64,000 nucleotides of DNA from Actinoalloteichus hymeniacidonis (GTDB lineage Bacteria > Actinomycetota > Actinomycetes > Mycobacteriales > Pseudonocardiaceae): the NCBI RefSeq assembly GCF_014203365.1, contig NZ_JACHIS010000001.1:806001-870000 (forward strand). The letters are read 5' to 3'. The position numbers were made by a program, and so were the translations under genes. Under the pieces are notes generated by a model. That model saw only the letters and a program-made list of their open reading frames with translations, did no database searches and had not been told where the DNA came from. Of the stretch, positions 26,499 to 34,701 are shown piece after piece (within the stretch, counting starts at the first letter, position 1; the number at the start of each line of letters is the position of its first letter).

Positions 26499-27955
26499 AG
26501 CTCCACCAGGCCCGACTCCGGTGCCCTCGGGTCGCGGGGCGGCTGCGGGCCGTCCGCCGGATAGCCGACGGCCACCGCGCCCAGCGGATTCCAGTCGTCG
26601 GGCAGTTCCAGTTCCCGACGCACCAGTTCCGGGCAGAACATGGTGGAGGAGACCCAGCAGGAACCGACCTCCTCGGCCGCCAACGCCACGAGTAGGCCCT
26701 GCACCGCGGCACCGCCCGCGACGGTGAACATGGTGCGTTCGGAGGCGCTGCGCCGGTCGTCGGGATAGTCGTGGGCGCCGTCGGGAACCATGAACGGCAG
26801 CACGACCTCGGGCGCCTTGAAGAGCAGGTCGCCTCTGGTGGTGCGGCGCGCGGCCCATTCCGCGCTGCGTCCGTCGGCGATCAGGTCGCGCTGCCATTGC
26901 TCGCGCATCGCCGTCAGCAGCCGCAGCCTTCGCTCGTCGTCGCGAAGCCAGACGAACCGGACCGGGTGGGTGTGGTGCGGTGCGGGCGCGGTCAACGCGA
27001 TTCCGACCGCCCGCCGGACGATCTCGGGGTCCACCGGCCGCGAATCGAACTCCCGCACCGAGCGGCGGAGCAGCACGGCTTCTCGGCGGCCCTGAGCGAT
27101 GGCCTCGTCGGCTCCGAGCCGGAACAGATCGTCTTCGACCGGCCGCACCAGGTCCGATGCGGCGGAACCGTCATCGTGCACCGACAGCCCACGCACCACC
27201 GCGACCGGCTGCCCGCCGAGTTTGCCCTTCACCAGGTCGGCGGCGGCCGCGATCTCATCGGCCACCGCTACCTGGGTCACCGACAGCTCGTTGCCGTGCG
27301 AGTCGACCCCGCCCCGATAGCCGTGCAGCACGCCGATCCCGGCCGCCCCGATCGCGGCGTCGGTCTGACCGACCCGCCAGGCTCGTCCCATGGTGTCGGT
27401 GATCACGATGCCGACCGTCACGCCCAACGCCTCGTGCAGCGCGGCCCGCAACCGAGCGGCCGAGCCGTCCGGATCCACCGGCAGCAGGGCGATCTGATTC
27501 AACGCGATGTTGGAGTTGTCCACTCCGGACGCGGCCTGCACGATGCCGAGGCGGTTCTCGGTGATCAGGGTGCTGCGGAAGCTGGCGACGACCCGCTGGG
27601 CCTCGGACAGCACCAACGCCCGCCGCGCTTCCTCGCGGCCCTCGGGATCGGCGGGCACCTGCACCAACCGGCCCTCGACCTTGGACAGCACCTTGCTGGT
27701 GACGACCACCACGTCGCCGTCGCGCAGCCAATCCGCCGCCGCCGCGATCGCCGCCGCGAGGTCATCGCCCTCGGCGAACTCGGGCAGTCCGGCGACCGGG
27801 AACAGCTGCACGCTGCTCGGCGCGGCATGGTCGGCGACCTCGGCGACTCCGGCGACCTCGTCCCGGGCGGCCTGCGCCTCGGCGGTCGGTTCGCCCGGTC
27901 GCCCGTCGGAGGCGTCGACGAGCTGGACCGTCGCCGTTGCGGCGTCCTCGATCAT
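26495..27955 (-). CDS. fbiB: Coenzyme F420:L-glutamate ligase / dehydro-F420 reductase, bifunctional
   Basis: Completes F420 synthesis. In mycobacterial FbiB the N-terminal CofE-like domain adds gamma-linked glutamates with GTP and the C-terminal FMN-binding nitroreductase-like domain reduces dehydro-F420-0. Here, of 486 residues, about 50-290 are the ligase ([52 protein letters not shown]) and about 300-486 the nitroreductase part ([38 protein letters not shown]). The first 45 residues are an acidic extension. The ATG overlaps the fbiA stop (ATGA). Full-length and apparently intact. Confidence 0.94.
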   Translation of the reverse strand: MIEDAATATVQLVDASDGRPGEPTAEAQAARDEVAGVAEVADHAAPSSVQLFPVAGLPEFAEGDDLAAAIAAAADWLRDGDVVVVTSKVLSKVEGRLVQVPADPEGREEARRALVLSEAQRVVASFRSTLITENRLGIVQAASGVDNSNIALNQIALLPVDPDGSAARLRAALHEALGVTVGIVITDTMGRAWRVGQTDAAIGAAGIGVLHGYRGGVDSHGNELSVTQVAVADEIAAAADLVKGKLGGQPVAVVRGLSVHDDGSAASDLVRPVEDDLFRLGADEAIAQGRREAVLLRRSVREFDSRPVDPEIVRRAVGIALTAPAPHHTHPVRFVWLRDDERRLRLLTAMREQWQRDLIADGRSAEWAARRTTRGDLLFKAPEVVLPFMVPDGAHDYPDDRRSASERTMFTVAGGAAVQGLLVALAAEEVGSCWVSSTMFCPELVRRELELPDDWNPLGAVAVGYPADGPQPPRDPRAPESGLVEL

Positions 27956-28953
27956 GCCTGTACTCCTGCCAGGTCGAATGCGGCGTGCACCATCGCGGAG
28001 GTCGCTTCCGGGGAGGTCATCAACAGGGGCACCGCGCGCACGGCGACCCCCGGCACCTGGGCGTCGTCGCCGGTGTGCACCAGCCAGCCGTCCAGCAGAC
28101 CGTCCTCGGAGGCGCTCCGGGAGCCGTAGTGCCGCCCGACCGCCTCCGCCGTGCTCTCGACGTCGATCGCGGCCAGGCAGGCGTCGGCCATTCCGCGCAG
28201 CGGGCGTCCACCGATGATGGGCGAGACACCGATCACCGGGGCCTTGGTCTCGCGCAGCGCATCGCGGACCCCCGGCACCGCGAGGATGGTGCCGACGCTG
28301 ACCACGGGATTGGACGGGGCGAGCAGCACCACATCGGCTTCCTTGACCGCCTCCAGCAATCCCGGAGCGGGAGCGGCGTTCTCGATACCGACCGGACCGA
28401 TGGCGTGGGCGGCCGGCTCGGCGCGATACCGGACCCACCATTCCTGGAAGTGCACGGCGCGGCGGGCGCCGTCCCCGCTGTTCGGGTCGTCGATCACCAC
28501 GTGTGTCTCGACTCGGTCGTCCGACATCGGCAGCAGGTGCACACCGGGGCGCCAACGGTCGCTCAATGCCTCGGTCACCGAGGACAGCGGATAGCCCGCA
28601 CGCAGCATCCGGGTGCGCACCAGGTGGGTGGCGATGTCCCGGTCACCGAGCCCGAACCAGTCCGGTTCGACGCCGTAGGCCGCGAGTTCCTCTTGGACGG
28701 TCCACGTCTCCTCAGACCGACCCCACCCCTTCACGTCGTCGATGGCTCCGGAGAGGGTGTACATGCAGGTGTCCAGATCGGGACATATCTGCAGGTCGTG
28801 CATCCGCACGTCGTCGCCGGTATTGACGATGGCGGTGATCTGATGCGGGCTGGATTCCGGCGCCTCACCGTGGATCGGCAGGCCCAGCGCGGACTTCACA
28901 CCCAACAGGAAGCGGGCGCCACCGACCCCGCCGACGAGTACGACAACCTTCAC
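27952..28953 (-). CDS. fbiA: Phospho-lactate/phosphoenolpyruvate transferase of F420 synthesis (CofD family)
   Basis: Joins the FO deazaflavin to a guanylylated phospho-acid to give (dehydro-)F420-0; in actinobacteria the three-carbon donor is derived from phosphoenolpyruvate. It has 333 residues with the CofD-family opening [17 protein letters not shown], then [21 protein letters not shown], and [16 protein letters not shown], all expected for binding of GDP-linked donor and FO. The GTG start has TAGGAT seven bases upstream and no ribosome site. It is the first gene of the fbiA-fbiB-NUDIX unit and lies 108 bases after the site-2 protease gene on the same strand, behind a hairpin. Confidence 0.94.
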   Translation of the reverse strand: MKVVVLVGGVGGARFLLGVKSALGLPIHGEAPESSPHQITAIVNTGDDVRMHDLQICPDLDTCMYTLSGAIDDVKGWGRSEETWTVQEELAAYGVEPDWFGLGDRDIATHLVRTRMLRAGYPLSSVTEALSDRWRPGVHLLPMSDDRVETHVVIDDPNSGDGARRAVHFQEWWVRYRAEPAAHAIGPVGIENAAPAPGLLEAVKEADVVLLAPSNPVVSVGTILAVPGVRDALRETKAPVIGVSPIIGGRPLRGMADACLAAIDVESTAEAVGRHYGSRSASEDGLLDGWLVHTGDDAQVPGVAVRAVPLLMTSPEATSAMVHAAFDLAGVQA

Positions 28954-28960
28954 TCGAACG

Positions 28961-28966
28961 ATCCTA
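28961..28966 (-). promoter_or_regulatory. Candidate -10 element for leaderless fbiA
   Basis: Minus-strand TAGGAT ends seven bases before the GTG at 28953; it is the best match to TANNNT in the intergenic space. Confidence 0.55.
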
Positions 28967-28998
28967 ATGCGGCCTGCGGGGTGCTCCTCGGGCGCGAG

Positions 28999-29022
28999 CC
29001 CGCGCCCGGGCCCCGGCGCGGG
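28999..29022 (-). terminator. Hairpin after the site-2 protease gene
   Basis: CCCGCGCC / GGCGCGGG stem (28999-29006, 29015-29022) around a self-complementary loop, between the site-2 protease stop and the fbiA promoter. Confidence 0.5.
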
Positions 29023-29061
29023 TCCGCATGCGGGGCCGCCGTCGTCGACTCGCCCCGGCGG

Positions 29062-29823
29062 CTAGTTCCAGAAGCGGAACTCCAGCTGTCCCAGTTGAGC
29101 CAGCAGCGGATCGCCGCCGATCACATCGAAGATCGAACCCGTCAGGCCGAACAGCGTGTCACTCAGAATGGTGATTCCCAGCTCAGGCAGCCCGAGCAGC
29201 AGCGCGAACAACACCAGGGGCGCCCACGGGCGCGCGATCTGGCCGTAACGGCGGGCCTGATACGGCAGATAAGGCTCCAGCGCCCCGTAACCATCGAGGC
29301 CGGGAACCGGCAGGATGTTGAGCACGAAAGCGATGATCTGTACGTACGCCAGGTACGACAGTCCGATGGCCAGCCCCAGCGGCGGCTGGAAGAGCGAGAC
29401 CGACATCACCAACAACGCCCCGAGCACCAGGTTGGTCAGCGGGCCCGCCAGGGACACGGCGGATTCGATGCCCTTGGAGCGCAGTGCGTGCCGGTTGATC
29501 CACACGGCACCGCCCGGCAGCGGGATACCGCCCGCGAGCAGGAGCAGCATCGGCAACAGCAGACTGAGCACCGGGTCGGTGTATCGGCGGGGGTCCAGGG
29601 TCAGATAGCCCTTGGCGCGGACGGAGTGATCGCCGCCCTTGAGCGCGACGGCCGCGTGGCCGAACTCGTGCAGGCAGAGGGAGACCGCCCAGCCGCCGAT
29701 GACCAGCAGCACGATGCCGGTCGTCACCGCGATCTGCTGCTCGATGAGGGTCAGCAGCGCACCGGCGATGGTCACGCCGACGATGGCGAGGAACAGCGGG
29801 CTCGGCCGGACTCCGGATCGCAT
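29062..29823 (-). CDS. Site-2 protease family membrane metalloprotease
   Basis: Intramembrane zinc protease, 253 residues. It has about six hydrophobic segments; the second carries the zinc motif HEFGHA with two histidines and the catalytic glutamate, and a later segment has the expected aspartate motif in LPVPGLDGYGALEPYLP (NPDG-like, here GLDG). Short forms like this, without a PDZ domain, are common in actinobacteria. Start choice is uncertain: ATG 29823 gives the usual RSGVRPSPLFLAIVG opening, while ATG 29844 and a start at 29955 are possible. It is divergent from whiB. Substrates are unknown; an anti-sigma factor is the usual guess for the family. Confidence 0.85.
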   Translation of the reverse strand: MRSGVRPSPLFLAIVGVTIAGALLTLIEQQIAVTTGIVLLVIGGWAVSLCLHEFGHAAVALKGGDHSVRAKGYLTLDPRRYTDPVLSLLLPMLLLLAGGIPLPGGAVWINRHALRSKGIESAVSLAGPLTNLVLGALLVMSVSLFQPPLGLAIGLSYLAYVQIIAFVLNILPVPGLDGYGALEPYLPYQARRYGQIARPWAPLVLFALLLGLPELGITILSDTLFGLTGSIFDVIGGDPLLAQLGQLEFRFWN

Positions 29824-29978
29824 CACCAGGCCAGTGTGTCCCATCGATTGACCCGTGTGGGCGACACTGCCCGGCGTATCGACGCCGATGGCCCCCGAAT
29901 GGTCCAGTGCCGGCGGCCGACACCGCCGTCCGGACGCTGCCGGACAGCCGAACAATCCCCCATTCGGATGAGTTCGGC

Positions 29979-30007
29979 TTGACCCCCTGCGGTTACACAG
30001 GTGTAAT
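29979..30007 (+). promoter_or_regulatory. whiB promoter with internal palindromic operator
   Basis: TTGACC (29979-29984) and TGTAAT (30002-30007) are 17 bases apart and form the best sigma-A-like promoter upstream of whiB. Between and overlapping the -10 is the inverted repeat TTACAC-AG-GTGTAA (29993-30006). Its half sites fit the TnACnC/GnGTnA halves of the Streptomyces BldD box, but with a two-base instead of one-base spacer. BldD controls whi genes in Streptomyces. Promoter and repeat are seen in sequence; the regulator is inferred. Confidence 0.5.
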
Positions 30008-30090
30008 CACATCGGTGTCATTCGGCGTCCTGGAGAGGGGCGACGGGTGGCGTCCGCCAACCGGGGAGTGCGGAAGGCGAGGAGGCGGAC

Positions 30091-30405
30091 GTGCACGAAT
30101 TCGAAGAGAACCGTGCGGCGGATCGGAGAGACCTTCAACTTGGGGAGTTGGAAGGCATCACCGATCTGTTCGACACGGGGGATGAGGAACAGGATTGGCA
30201 AGAGCGTGCACTATGTGCGCAAACCGATCCGGAGGCGTTCTTTCCCGAGAAGGGAGGATCGACCCGGGAGGCCAAGCGCATCTGCGCTGGCTGTGAGGTG
30301 CGTGCCGAGTGTCTGGAATATGCACTGGCACACGATGAGCGCTTCGGAATCTGGGGCGGCCTCTCCGAACGCGAGAGACGCAAATTGAAGAAGCGGGCCT
30401 CCTGA
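30091..30405 (+). CDS. whiB: WhiB family iron-sulfur transcription factor (WhiB/WhiB2/WhmD type)
   Basis: Small regulator with a 4Fe-4S cluster that partners the principal sigma factor; WhiB in Streptomyces and WhmD in mycobacteria control septation and cell division. It has 104 residues with the four cluster cysteines at 42, 65, 68 and 74 (C-x22-C-x2-C-x5-C), the conserved turn GIWGG near 87-91 and a basic C-terminal ERRKLKKR DNA-binding tail. The GTG start has a perfect AGGAGG five bases upstream. Neighbourhood (fbiA/B, DUF3499, pmm) matches that of M. tuberculosis whiB2. The upstream palindrome suggests developmental control. Confidence 0.94.
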   Translation: MHEFEENRAADRRDLQLGELEGITDLFDTGDEEQDWQERALCAQTDPEAFFPEKGGSTREAKRICAGCEVRAECLEYALAHDERFGIWGGLSERERRKLKKRAS

Positions 30406-30418
30406 GGGGTCCGTCACG

Positions 30419-30458
30419 CTCGTCATCTCGGCCGGGTGGGCCTGCCCGAGATGATGAG
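30419..30458 (+). terminator. Hairpin after whiB
   Basis: Thirteen-base stem with one G-T pair: CTCGTCATCTCGG (30419-30431) with CCGAGATGATGAG (30446-30458), loop of 14 bases. It starts 13 bases after the whiB stop. Confidence 0.7.
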
Positions 30459-30744
30459 CTCGCCTTCGTGGCAGTGGCCCCGGATCGTCCCTGGGAAGAT
30501 GGTCCGGGGCTAATTCTCCTCGGCATCGAGGTTAAATCGGCTTCAAATTCTCAATCGTTGAACCGGGCGCTTCGCCTGGGGCGAGTAGCGATTCCCAAGA
30601 TGTGAATCGTTGCTGATTTCGAGCGGCAATTCGCGAATGCTATTCGTGAACCGGCTGTCGTCCGATGGCAAAGACGGATGGTGGTTGGCATCCGAGTCGG
30701 CGGGTGGGTGGCCCAGTCTCCCGGCGAGGTAACCCGCGTGGTGG
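30459..30744. other. Lower-GC convergent intergenic stretch without a recognised gene
   Basis: About 290 bases between the whiB terminator and the stop of the DUF3499 gene, distinctly AT-richer than the surroundings (around 30510-30680). It holds short repeats such as TTCGCGAA and TTCGTGAA a few bases apart, and GCGATT/GAATCG-type inverted pairs. No coding frame is convincing. It could be a decayed gene or hold a small RNA; nothing definite is visible. Confidence 0.35.
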
Positions 30745-31122
30745 TCAGTCCTCGGGTGGGGTGGGGATGACCCGGAGGTGTGGGTGAGGCCGGGGGCCCC
30801 GCGAGATGGTGCCCTCGACGGCCTCCGGTGTTCGCTCGGCCCGCCCGGCCTCGCGGACGGCCTCGGCCAAGGCCGTCAGGTCGTCGACCGTGGGTTGTGG
30901 GATCGCGAACTCGCCCTCGTAGCGGACGACCTCCCACCCCTTCGGGGCGGTCAGGCGCATCGCATGCGCCTCGCACAGGTCGTAGCTGTGGGGTTCGGCG
31001 AACGTGGCCAGCGGTCCGACGACGGCCGTCGAGTCCGCGTACGCGTAGGTGAGCGTGGCGACAGCCGGGTTCGTACACCCGGTTCGCGAGCACCGTCTCA
31101 CGCTCCGCACAGCGGCGACCAT
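30745..31122 (-). CDS. DUF3499 family protein
   Basis: Small conserved actinobacterial protein, 125 residues, equivalent in position to Rv3258c. It opens with a zinc-ribbon-like CSRTGC pair, continues ATLTYAYADSTAVVGPL, and has a second pair in YDLCEAHAMRLTAPKGWEVVR; together these Cys/His residues could bind one zinc. The C-terminal third is Pro/Arg-rich. The ATG at 31122 with an AAGGGC run upstream is used; a GTG at 31110 and an ATG at 31173 are alternatives. It is divergent from the zincin-like gene. Function unknown. Confidence 0.8.
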   Translation of the reverse strand: MVAAVRSVRRCSRTGCTNPAVATLTYAYADSTAVVGPLATFAEPHSYDLCEAHAMRLTAPKGWEVVRYEGEFAIPQPTVDDLTALAEAVREAGRAERTPEAVEGTISRGPRPHPHLRVIPTPPED

Positions 31123-31264
31123 AGCGCCCTTCTTCCTCACCGCGTAGCAGCCACGCGGATGACACTTGTTCATGACATCTTCCAGGTCGCCGCAACCTGG
31201 TCTCTTCTCGCCCCGCCGCGCACCGACACACGTCGGTTCGCCGAGGTGTCCGCCGAATACGGCG

Positions 31265-31270
31265 TACCCT
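31265..31270 (+). promoter_or_regulatory. Candidate -10 element for a leaderless zincin-like gene
   Basis: TACCCT ends seven bases before the GTG at 31278, with no ribosome site in between. Confidence 0.45.
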
Positions 31271-31277
31271 CGGCGCC

Positions 31278-31754
31278 GTGGTGGCAGCGCACGGTTATCA
31301 GCGACGGACGCGGTCGCGTCGAGATCGCCGCGGACGAGGGCTTCGGGGCGCACTGTATCCGCCGTCGACCCCCGCCGCACGAAGTCGATCGGAGAAGTTC
31401 GATGCGTTGGTCCTCGAGACCCTCGAACCGCTCGAACAACGGTGGCGTACCGAGCTGACCCAGCTCGACGTGGCGGTCGACGACGTCCCGGAGTTGACGG
31501 CGGAACCGCACAGCGAGGCGGAGCAGGGCGTCGACGTGGTCGAGGACGGCCGGGTGCCGCTGGCCAGGCTGATCCCGGCCGGGGTCGATCGACGGGGCGT
31601 GCCGACCAGGGCCCGCATCGTGCTCTACCGCAGACCCCTGGAGGCCAGGGCCCAGGACGGGATCGATCTCTCCGACCTGGTGCACGACGTGCTGGTGGAA
31701 CAGGTGGCCAGCTACCTCGGACTCGACCCCGACGTGGTCGACGGGGAGTCCTGA
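31278..31754 (+). CDS. Zincin-like metallopeptidase family protein (Rv3259 type), catalytic motif lost
   Basis: Conserved actinobacterial protein of 158 residues related to the zincin_1 (minimal MMP-like) family. An Arg-rich N-terminus of about 35 residues precedes the family core: KFDALVLETLEPLEQRW, VPLARLIPAGVDRRGVPTRARIVLYRRPLE, and the final helix where active relatives have HExxHH. Here that helix reads LVHDVLVEQVASYLGLD, so the second zinc histidine and the catalytic glutamate are not in place. Peptidase activity is therefore unlikely, and the same seems true of mycobacterial relatives. It lies upstream of the phosphomannomutase gene. Confidence 0.75.
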   Translation: MVAAHGYQRRTRSRRDRRGRGLRGALYPPSTPAARSRSEKFDALVLETLEPLEQRWRTELTQLDVAVDDVPELTAEPHSEAEQGVDVVEDGRVPLARLIPAGVDRRGVPTRARIVLYRRPLEARAQDGIDLSDLVHDVLVEQVASYLGLDPDVVDGES

Positions 31755-31835
31755 GCCGAGCGCGACCGGACATCGTATGCGTCATCTGTCGATCACAGAC
31801 CGCACCGACCCACGCGGCGACATCGGCGACGCCGG

Positions 31836-31841
31836 TAGGCT
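31836..31841 (+). promoter_or_regulatory. Candidate -10 element for the phosphomannomutase gene
   Basis: TAGGCT, 57 bases before the GTG at 31899. Unlike the leaderless cases, the gene has its own GGGAGAG ribosome site, so a short leader is expected. Confidence 0.35.
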
Positions 31842-31898
31842 GCTCCTAGGCAGGGTCGGTGGCCACTTCAGGCGGGCCCGCAGACGAGGGAGAGTGGC

Positions 31899-33248
31899 GT
31901 GCACGACCTGTCCGGCATCGTCAAGGCGTACGACATCCGCGGCGTGGTCGACGAGCAGCTCGATGCAGCCGTCGTCCGAGAGATCGGAGCAGCGTTCGCC
32001 CGGTTGGTGAGTGCGCCCGAGATCGCCATCGGCCACGACATGCGGGACTCCTCGCCCGGACTCGCGGCGGCCTTCGCCGAGGGCGTGACCGATCAAGGCG
32101 TCGACGTCGTCGAGATCGGCCTGGCCAGCACCGACATGCTGTACTTCGCCTCGGGTCACCTGGACATCCCCGGCGCGATGTTCACCGCCAGCCACAACCC
32201 GGCCCGGTACAACGGGATCAAGCTCTGCCGAGCGGGCGCGGCGCCGGTCGGACAGGACAGCGGTCTGGCCGAGATCCGCGAGATGGTCGAGAACGGCGTG
32301 CCCGGTTTCGTCGGTCGCCGAGGCACCGTCAGCTCCCGTGACCTGCTTGCCGAGTACTCGGCCTACCTGCACGAACTGGTGGATCTCTCGAATTCACGGC
32401 CGCTGACGATCGTGGTCGACGCCGGAAACGGCATGGGCGGACACACCGTCCCCGAGGTCTTCAAGAACCTGCCGCTGACCGTCGTGCCGCTGTACTTCGA
32501 GCTGGACGGCAGCTTCCCCAACCACGAGGCCAACCCGCTGGACCCGGCCAACATCGTCGATCTGCAGGCGAAGGTCCGCGAGATCGGCGCCGACGCCGGT
32601 CTGGCCTTCGACGGCGACGCCGACCGCTGCTTCGTGGTGGACGAGAACGGCGACCCGGTCTCGCCCAGCGCCGTCACCGCCCTGGTGGCCGTGCGCGAAC
32701 TGGCCAAGGACCCGGGCGGCACGATCATCCACAACCTGATCACGTCCAAGGCCGTGCCCGAGATCGTCACCGAGCACGGCGGCAAGCCGGTCCGCACCAG
32801 GGTCGGCCACTCCTTCATCAAGCAGAGCATGGCCGAGACCGGCGCCATCTTCGGCGGCGAGCACTCCGCCCACTACTACTTCCGCGATTTCTGGCGGGCC
32901 GACACCGGCATGCTCGCCGCGATGCACGTACTGGCCGCGCTCGGTGAGCAGGCGTCGCCGCTGTCCGAGCTGACCAGCGAGTACAGCCGATACGTCGCCT
33001 CCGGTGAGGTCAACTCCACGGTGGCGGAGCCCACGCAGCGACTCGCCCAGGTCCGCGCCGCCTTCATCGACCGGGCAGGCGCCACGGTCGACGAGCTCGA
33101 CGGTCTCACCGTCCAGCTCACCGACGGTTCCTGGTTCAATGTGCGTCCCTCGAACACCGAGCCGCTGTTGCGGCTGAACGTGGAGGGCCCGGGGGAGACC
33201 GAGATGGTCCGACTGCGAGACGAGGTCCTCTCGATCGTCCGAGGCTGA
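31899..33248 (+). CDS. manB: Phosphomannomutase/phosphoglucomutase
   Basis: Interconverts mannose-6-phosphate and mannose-1-phosphate, supplying GDP-mannose for cell-wall glycans; many relatives also act on glucose phosphates. It has 449 residues in the four-domain alpha-D-phosphohexomutase fold. Visible are the active-site serine Ser98 in TASHNP, the metal loop DGDADRCF near 245, the sugar-binding GGEHSAHYYF near 323 and the phosphate-binding RPSNTEPLLRLNVE near 420. The GTG has a GGGAGAG site. Position matches Rv3257c (pmmA/manB). With manA in the same cluster it forms the mannose-activation route. Confidence 0.93.
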   Translation: MHDLSGIVKAYDIRGVVDEQLDAAVVREIGAAFARLVSAPEIAIGHDMRDSSPGLAAAFAEGVTDQGVDVVEIGLASTDMLYFASGHLDIPGAMFTASHNPARYNGIKLCRAGAAPVGQDSGLAEIREMVENGVPGFVGRRGTVSSRDLLAEYSAYLHELVDLSNSRPLTIVVDAGNGMGGHTVPEVFKNLPLTVVPLYFELDGSFPNHEANPLDPANIVDLQAKVREIGADAGLAFDGDADRCFVVDENGDPVSPSAVTALVAVRELAKDPGGTIIHNLITSKAVPEIVTEHGGKPVRTRVGHSFIKQSMAETGAIFGGEHSAHYYFRDFWRADTGMLAAMHVLAALGEQASPLSELTSEYSRYVASGEVNSTVAEPTQRLAQVRAAFIDRAGATVDELDGLTVQLTDGSWFNVRPSNTEPLLRLNVEGPGETEMVRLRDEVLSIVRG

Positions 33249-33302
33249 TGCGGCGACGGACGAAGAGCGTGGCCCGCTGACCCGAACCGGCTAGGAGGAA
33301 CC

Positions 33303-33539
33303 GTGTCCCTCACCCTCGATTCCCGACTTCTGGAAGTGCTCGCCTGCCCCTGCCCGGAGCACGGCAAGCTGCTGGTCGGCACCCCGCAGGACTCCGAGGC
33401 CGAGTTCTTGACCTGCACCAGCTGTGACCGCCGGTTCCCGGTTCAGGACGGGATCCCGGTGTTGTTGCTCGACGAGGCGATCCCCGGGCCGGGTACGCCA
33501 CCACCGGCTTCGAGCCCCGAGGTTTCGACGAGCAGGTGA
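33303..33539 (+). CDS. Trm112-like small zinc protein
   Basis: A 78-residue protein of the Trm112/YcaR family. It has the opening LEVLACPCPEHGKL with closely spaced cysteines, a second pair in LTCTSCDRRFPVQDGIPVLLLDEA, and a short Pro/Ser tail. The cysteines probably bind zinc. Family members are small partners of methyltransferases or quality-control proteins, but roles in actinobacteria are not established. AGGAGG ends four bases before the GTG. The stop overlaps the start of the SIS-domain gene by four bases. Confidence 0.88.
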   Translation: MSLTLDSRLLEVLACPCPEHGKLLVGTPQDSEAEFLTCTSCDRRFPVQDGIPVLLLDEAIPGPGTPPPASSPEVSTSR

Positions 33540-34645
33540 TCGAGATGCTCGACCGCGATATCGGCGAGGTGCTCGACGACGCGGCACTGCTACAGCGGGC
33601 CGATGGCGTCGGGCTGCTGCGTGGCGGCGCCACGGCGGGCGCACAGATTCGTTCGACCCAGGAGAGCGCACTAGAGGCGAACCTCGCTGCCCATATCGAG
33701 GACCGGCCTAGGGCGCTGGTGCTGTTGTGCCGCTCCGCGATCGGTGGAGCGGCGGCGCGAATCCTGACCGCGTTGCTCGGCCCGAGCTGCCCGGTTCCCG
33801 TCGTGTGCTCCGAGGTCGTACCCGCCTGGGTGGGCCCGTTGGACGTCGTGGTCGGGCACATCGAGGACGGCCACGATCCAGTGCTGGCCGAGTCGGTGTA
33901 CCGCGCGGCTCGACGTGGCACCCGGCTGCTGTTGACCCTGCCGGAGGACGGGCCGGTCGCGGCGGCCGCCTCGGGTAGCGCGGTCCTGCTGTTCCCCCGG
34001 GTGACGACTCCGGACGGGCTGAGCCTGCCGAGGGCGCTGGCCGCAGGCCTGCTCGCCGCACGGGCCCTGGGCCTCGTCGATGTCGACCTCGACCGCATCG
34101 CCGACGGCCTCGACCGGGAGGCGGAGCGGGACCACCCCGTACACGAGACCTTCGTCAATCCAGCGAAGTTGTTGGCTCTTCGACTGTCCGACCGGATTCC
34201 GCTGCTCTGGGGTCTGGATCCGGTGGCGACCGCCGTGGCGGAGCACGCCGCTCATTCGCTGGCGTCCTTCGGCGGTGTGGTCGCCGATACCGGGGATTTC
34301 CGCAATGCCGTGCGGCGGCCCGCGCTGTATCAGGCGGTGGCCGGTCAGGCGCAGAGCATGGACATCTTCGCCGACCCGGACGATCAGGTGGCGCCCCGGC
34401 CGCGAGCATTGCTGTTGTCGGTGCAGCGTGGCGACGAGGCGATGGCCTTGGCCCGACATGCGACCGATGCGGTACCCGGCGGCGAGATCGTGTCGCCCGA
34501 GGCCGATGACAGCAGACCGGGCGGTGACGGTGATGTGCTGGGCGCGCTGTCACTGGCCACCAGATTCGACCTATGCGCCGTGTATCTCGGCTTGGCCACC
34601 GGAGCCCTGGGCGGTTCCGGTGAGCCCGCACTGGCAGGCCGCTGA
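33536..34645 (+). CDS. SIS-domain protein, phosphosugar isomerase-like (Rv3256c type)
   Basis: A 369-residue soluble protein resembling bifunctional phosphoglucose/phosphomannose isomerases and equivalent in position to Rv3256c. Conserved pieces include GLLRGGATAGAQIRST, the phosphosugar-binding LVLLCRSAIGGAAARILTALLG, PVVCSEVVPAWVGPLDVVVG and RIPLLWGLDPVATAVAEHAA. The usual glutamate of the isomerase site is not obvious to me, so activity is uncertain. It is coupled to the Trm112-like gene upstream and lies 56 bases before manA, which supports a role in hexose-6-phosphate handling. GTG 33536 is used; ATG 33545 is possible. Confidence 0.8.
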   Translation: MIEMLDRDIGEVLDDAALLQRADGVGLLRGGATAGAQIRSTQESALEANLAAHIEDRPRALVLLCRSAIGGAAARILTALLGPSCPVPVVCSEVVPAWVGPLDVVVGHIEDGHDPVLAESVYRAARRGTRLLLTLPEDGPVAAAASGSAVLLFPRVTTPDGLSLPRALAAGLLAARALGLVDVDLDRIADGLDREAERDHPVHETFVNPAKLLALRLSDRIPLLWGLDPVATAVAEHAAHSLASFGGVVADTGDFRNAVRRPALYQAVAGQAQSMDIFADPDDQVAPRPRALLLSVQRGDEAMALARHATDAVPGGEIVSPEADDSRPGGDGDVLGALSLATRFDLCAVYLGLATGALGGSGEPALAGR

Positions 34646-34701
34646 ACCGCCTGCACTGCGCATCGTGCATGCAATCGCGTCAACCGCGGACTAGGGAACG
34701 A

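Noticed and set aside
27937-29982. Plus-strand frame of 681 codons opposite fbiA and the site-2 protease
   Set aside because: Antisense shadow; both minus-strand genes have defining motifs.
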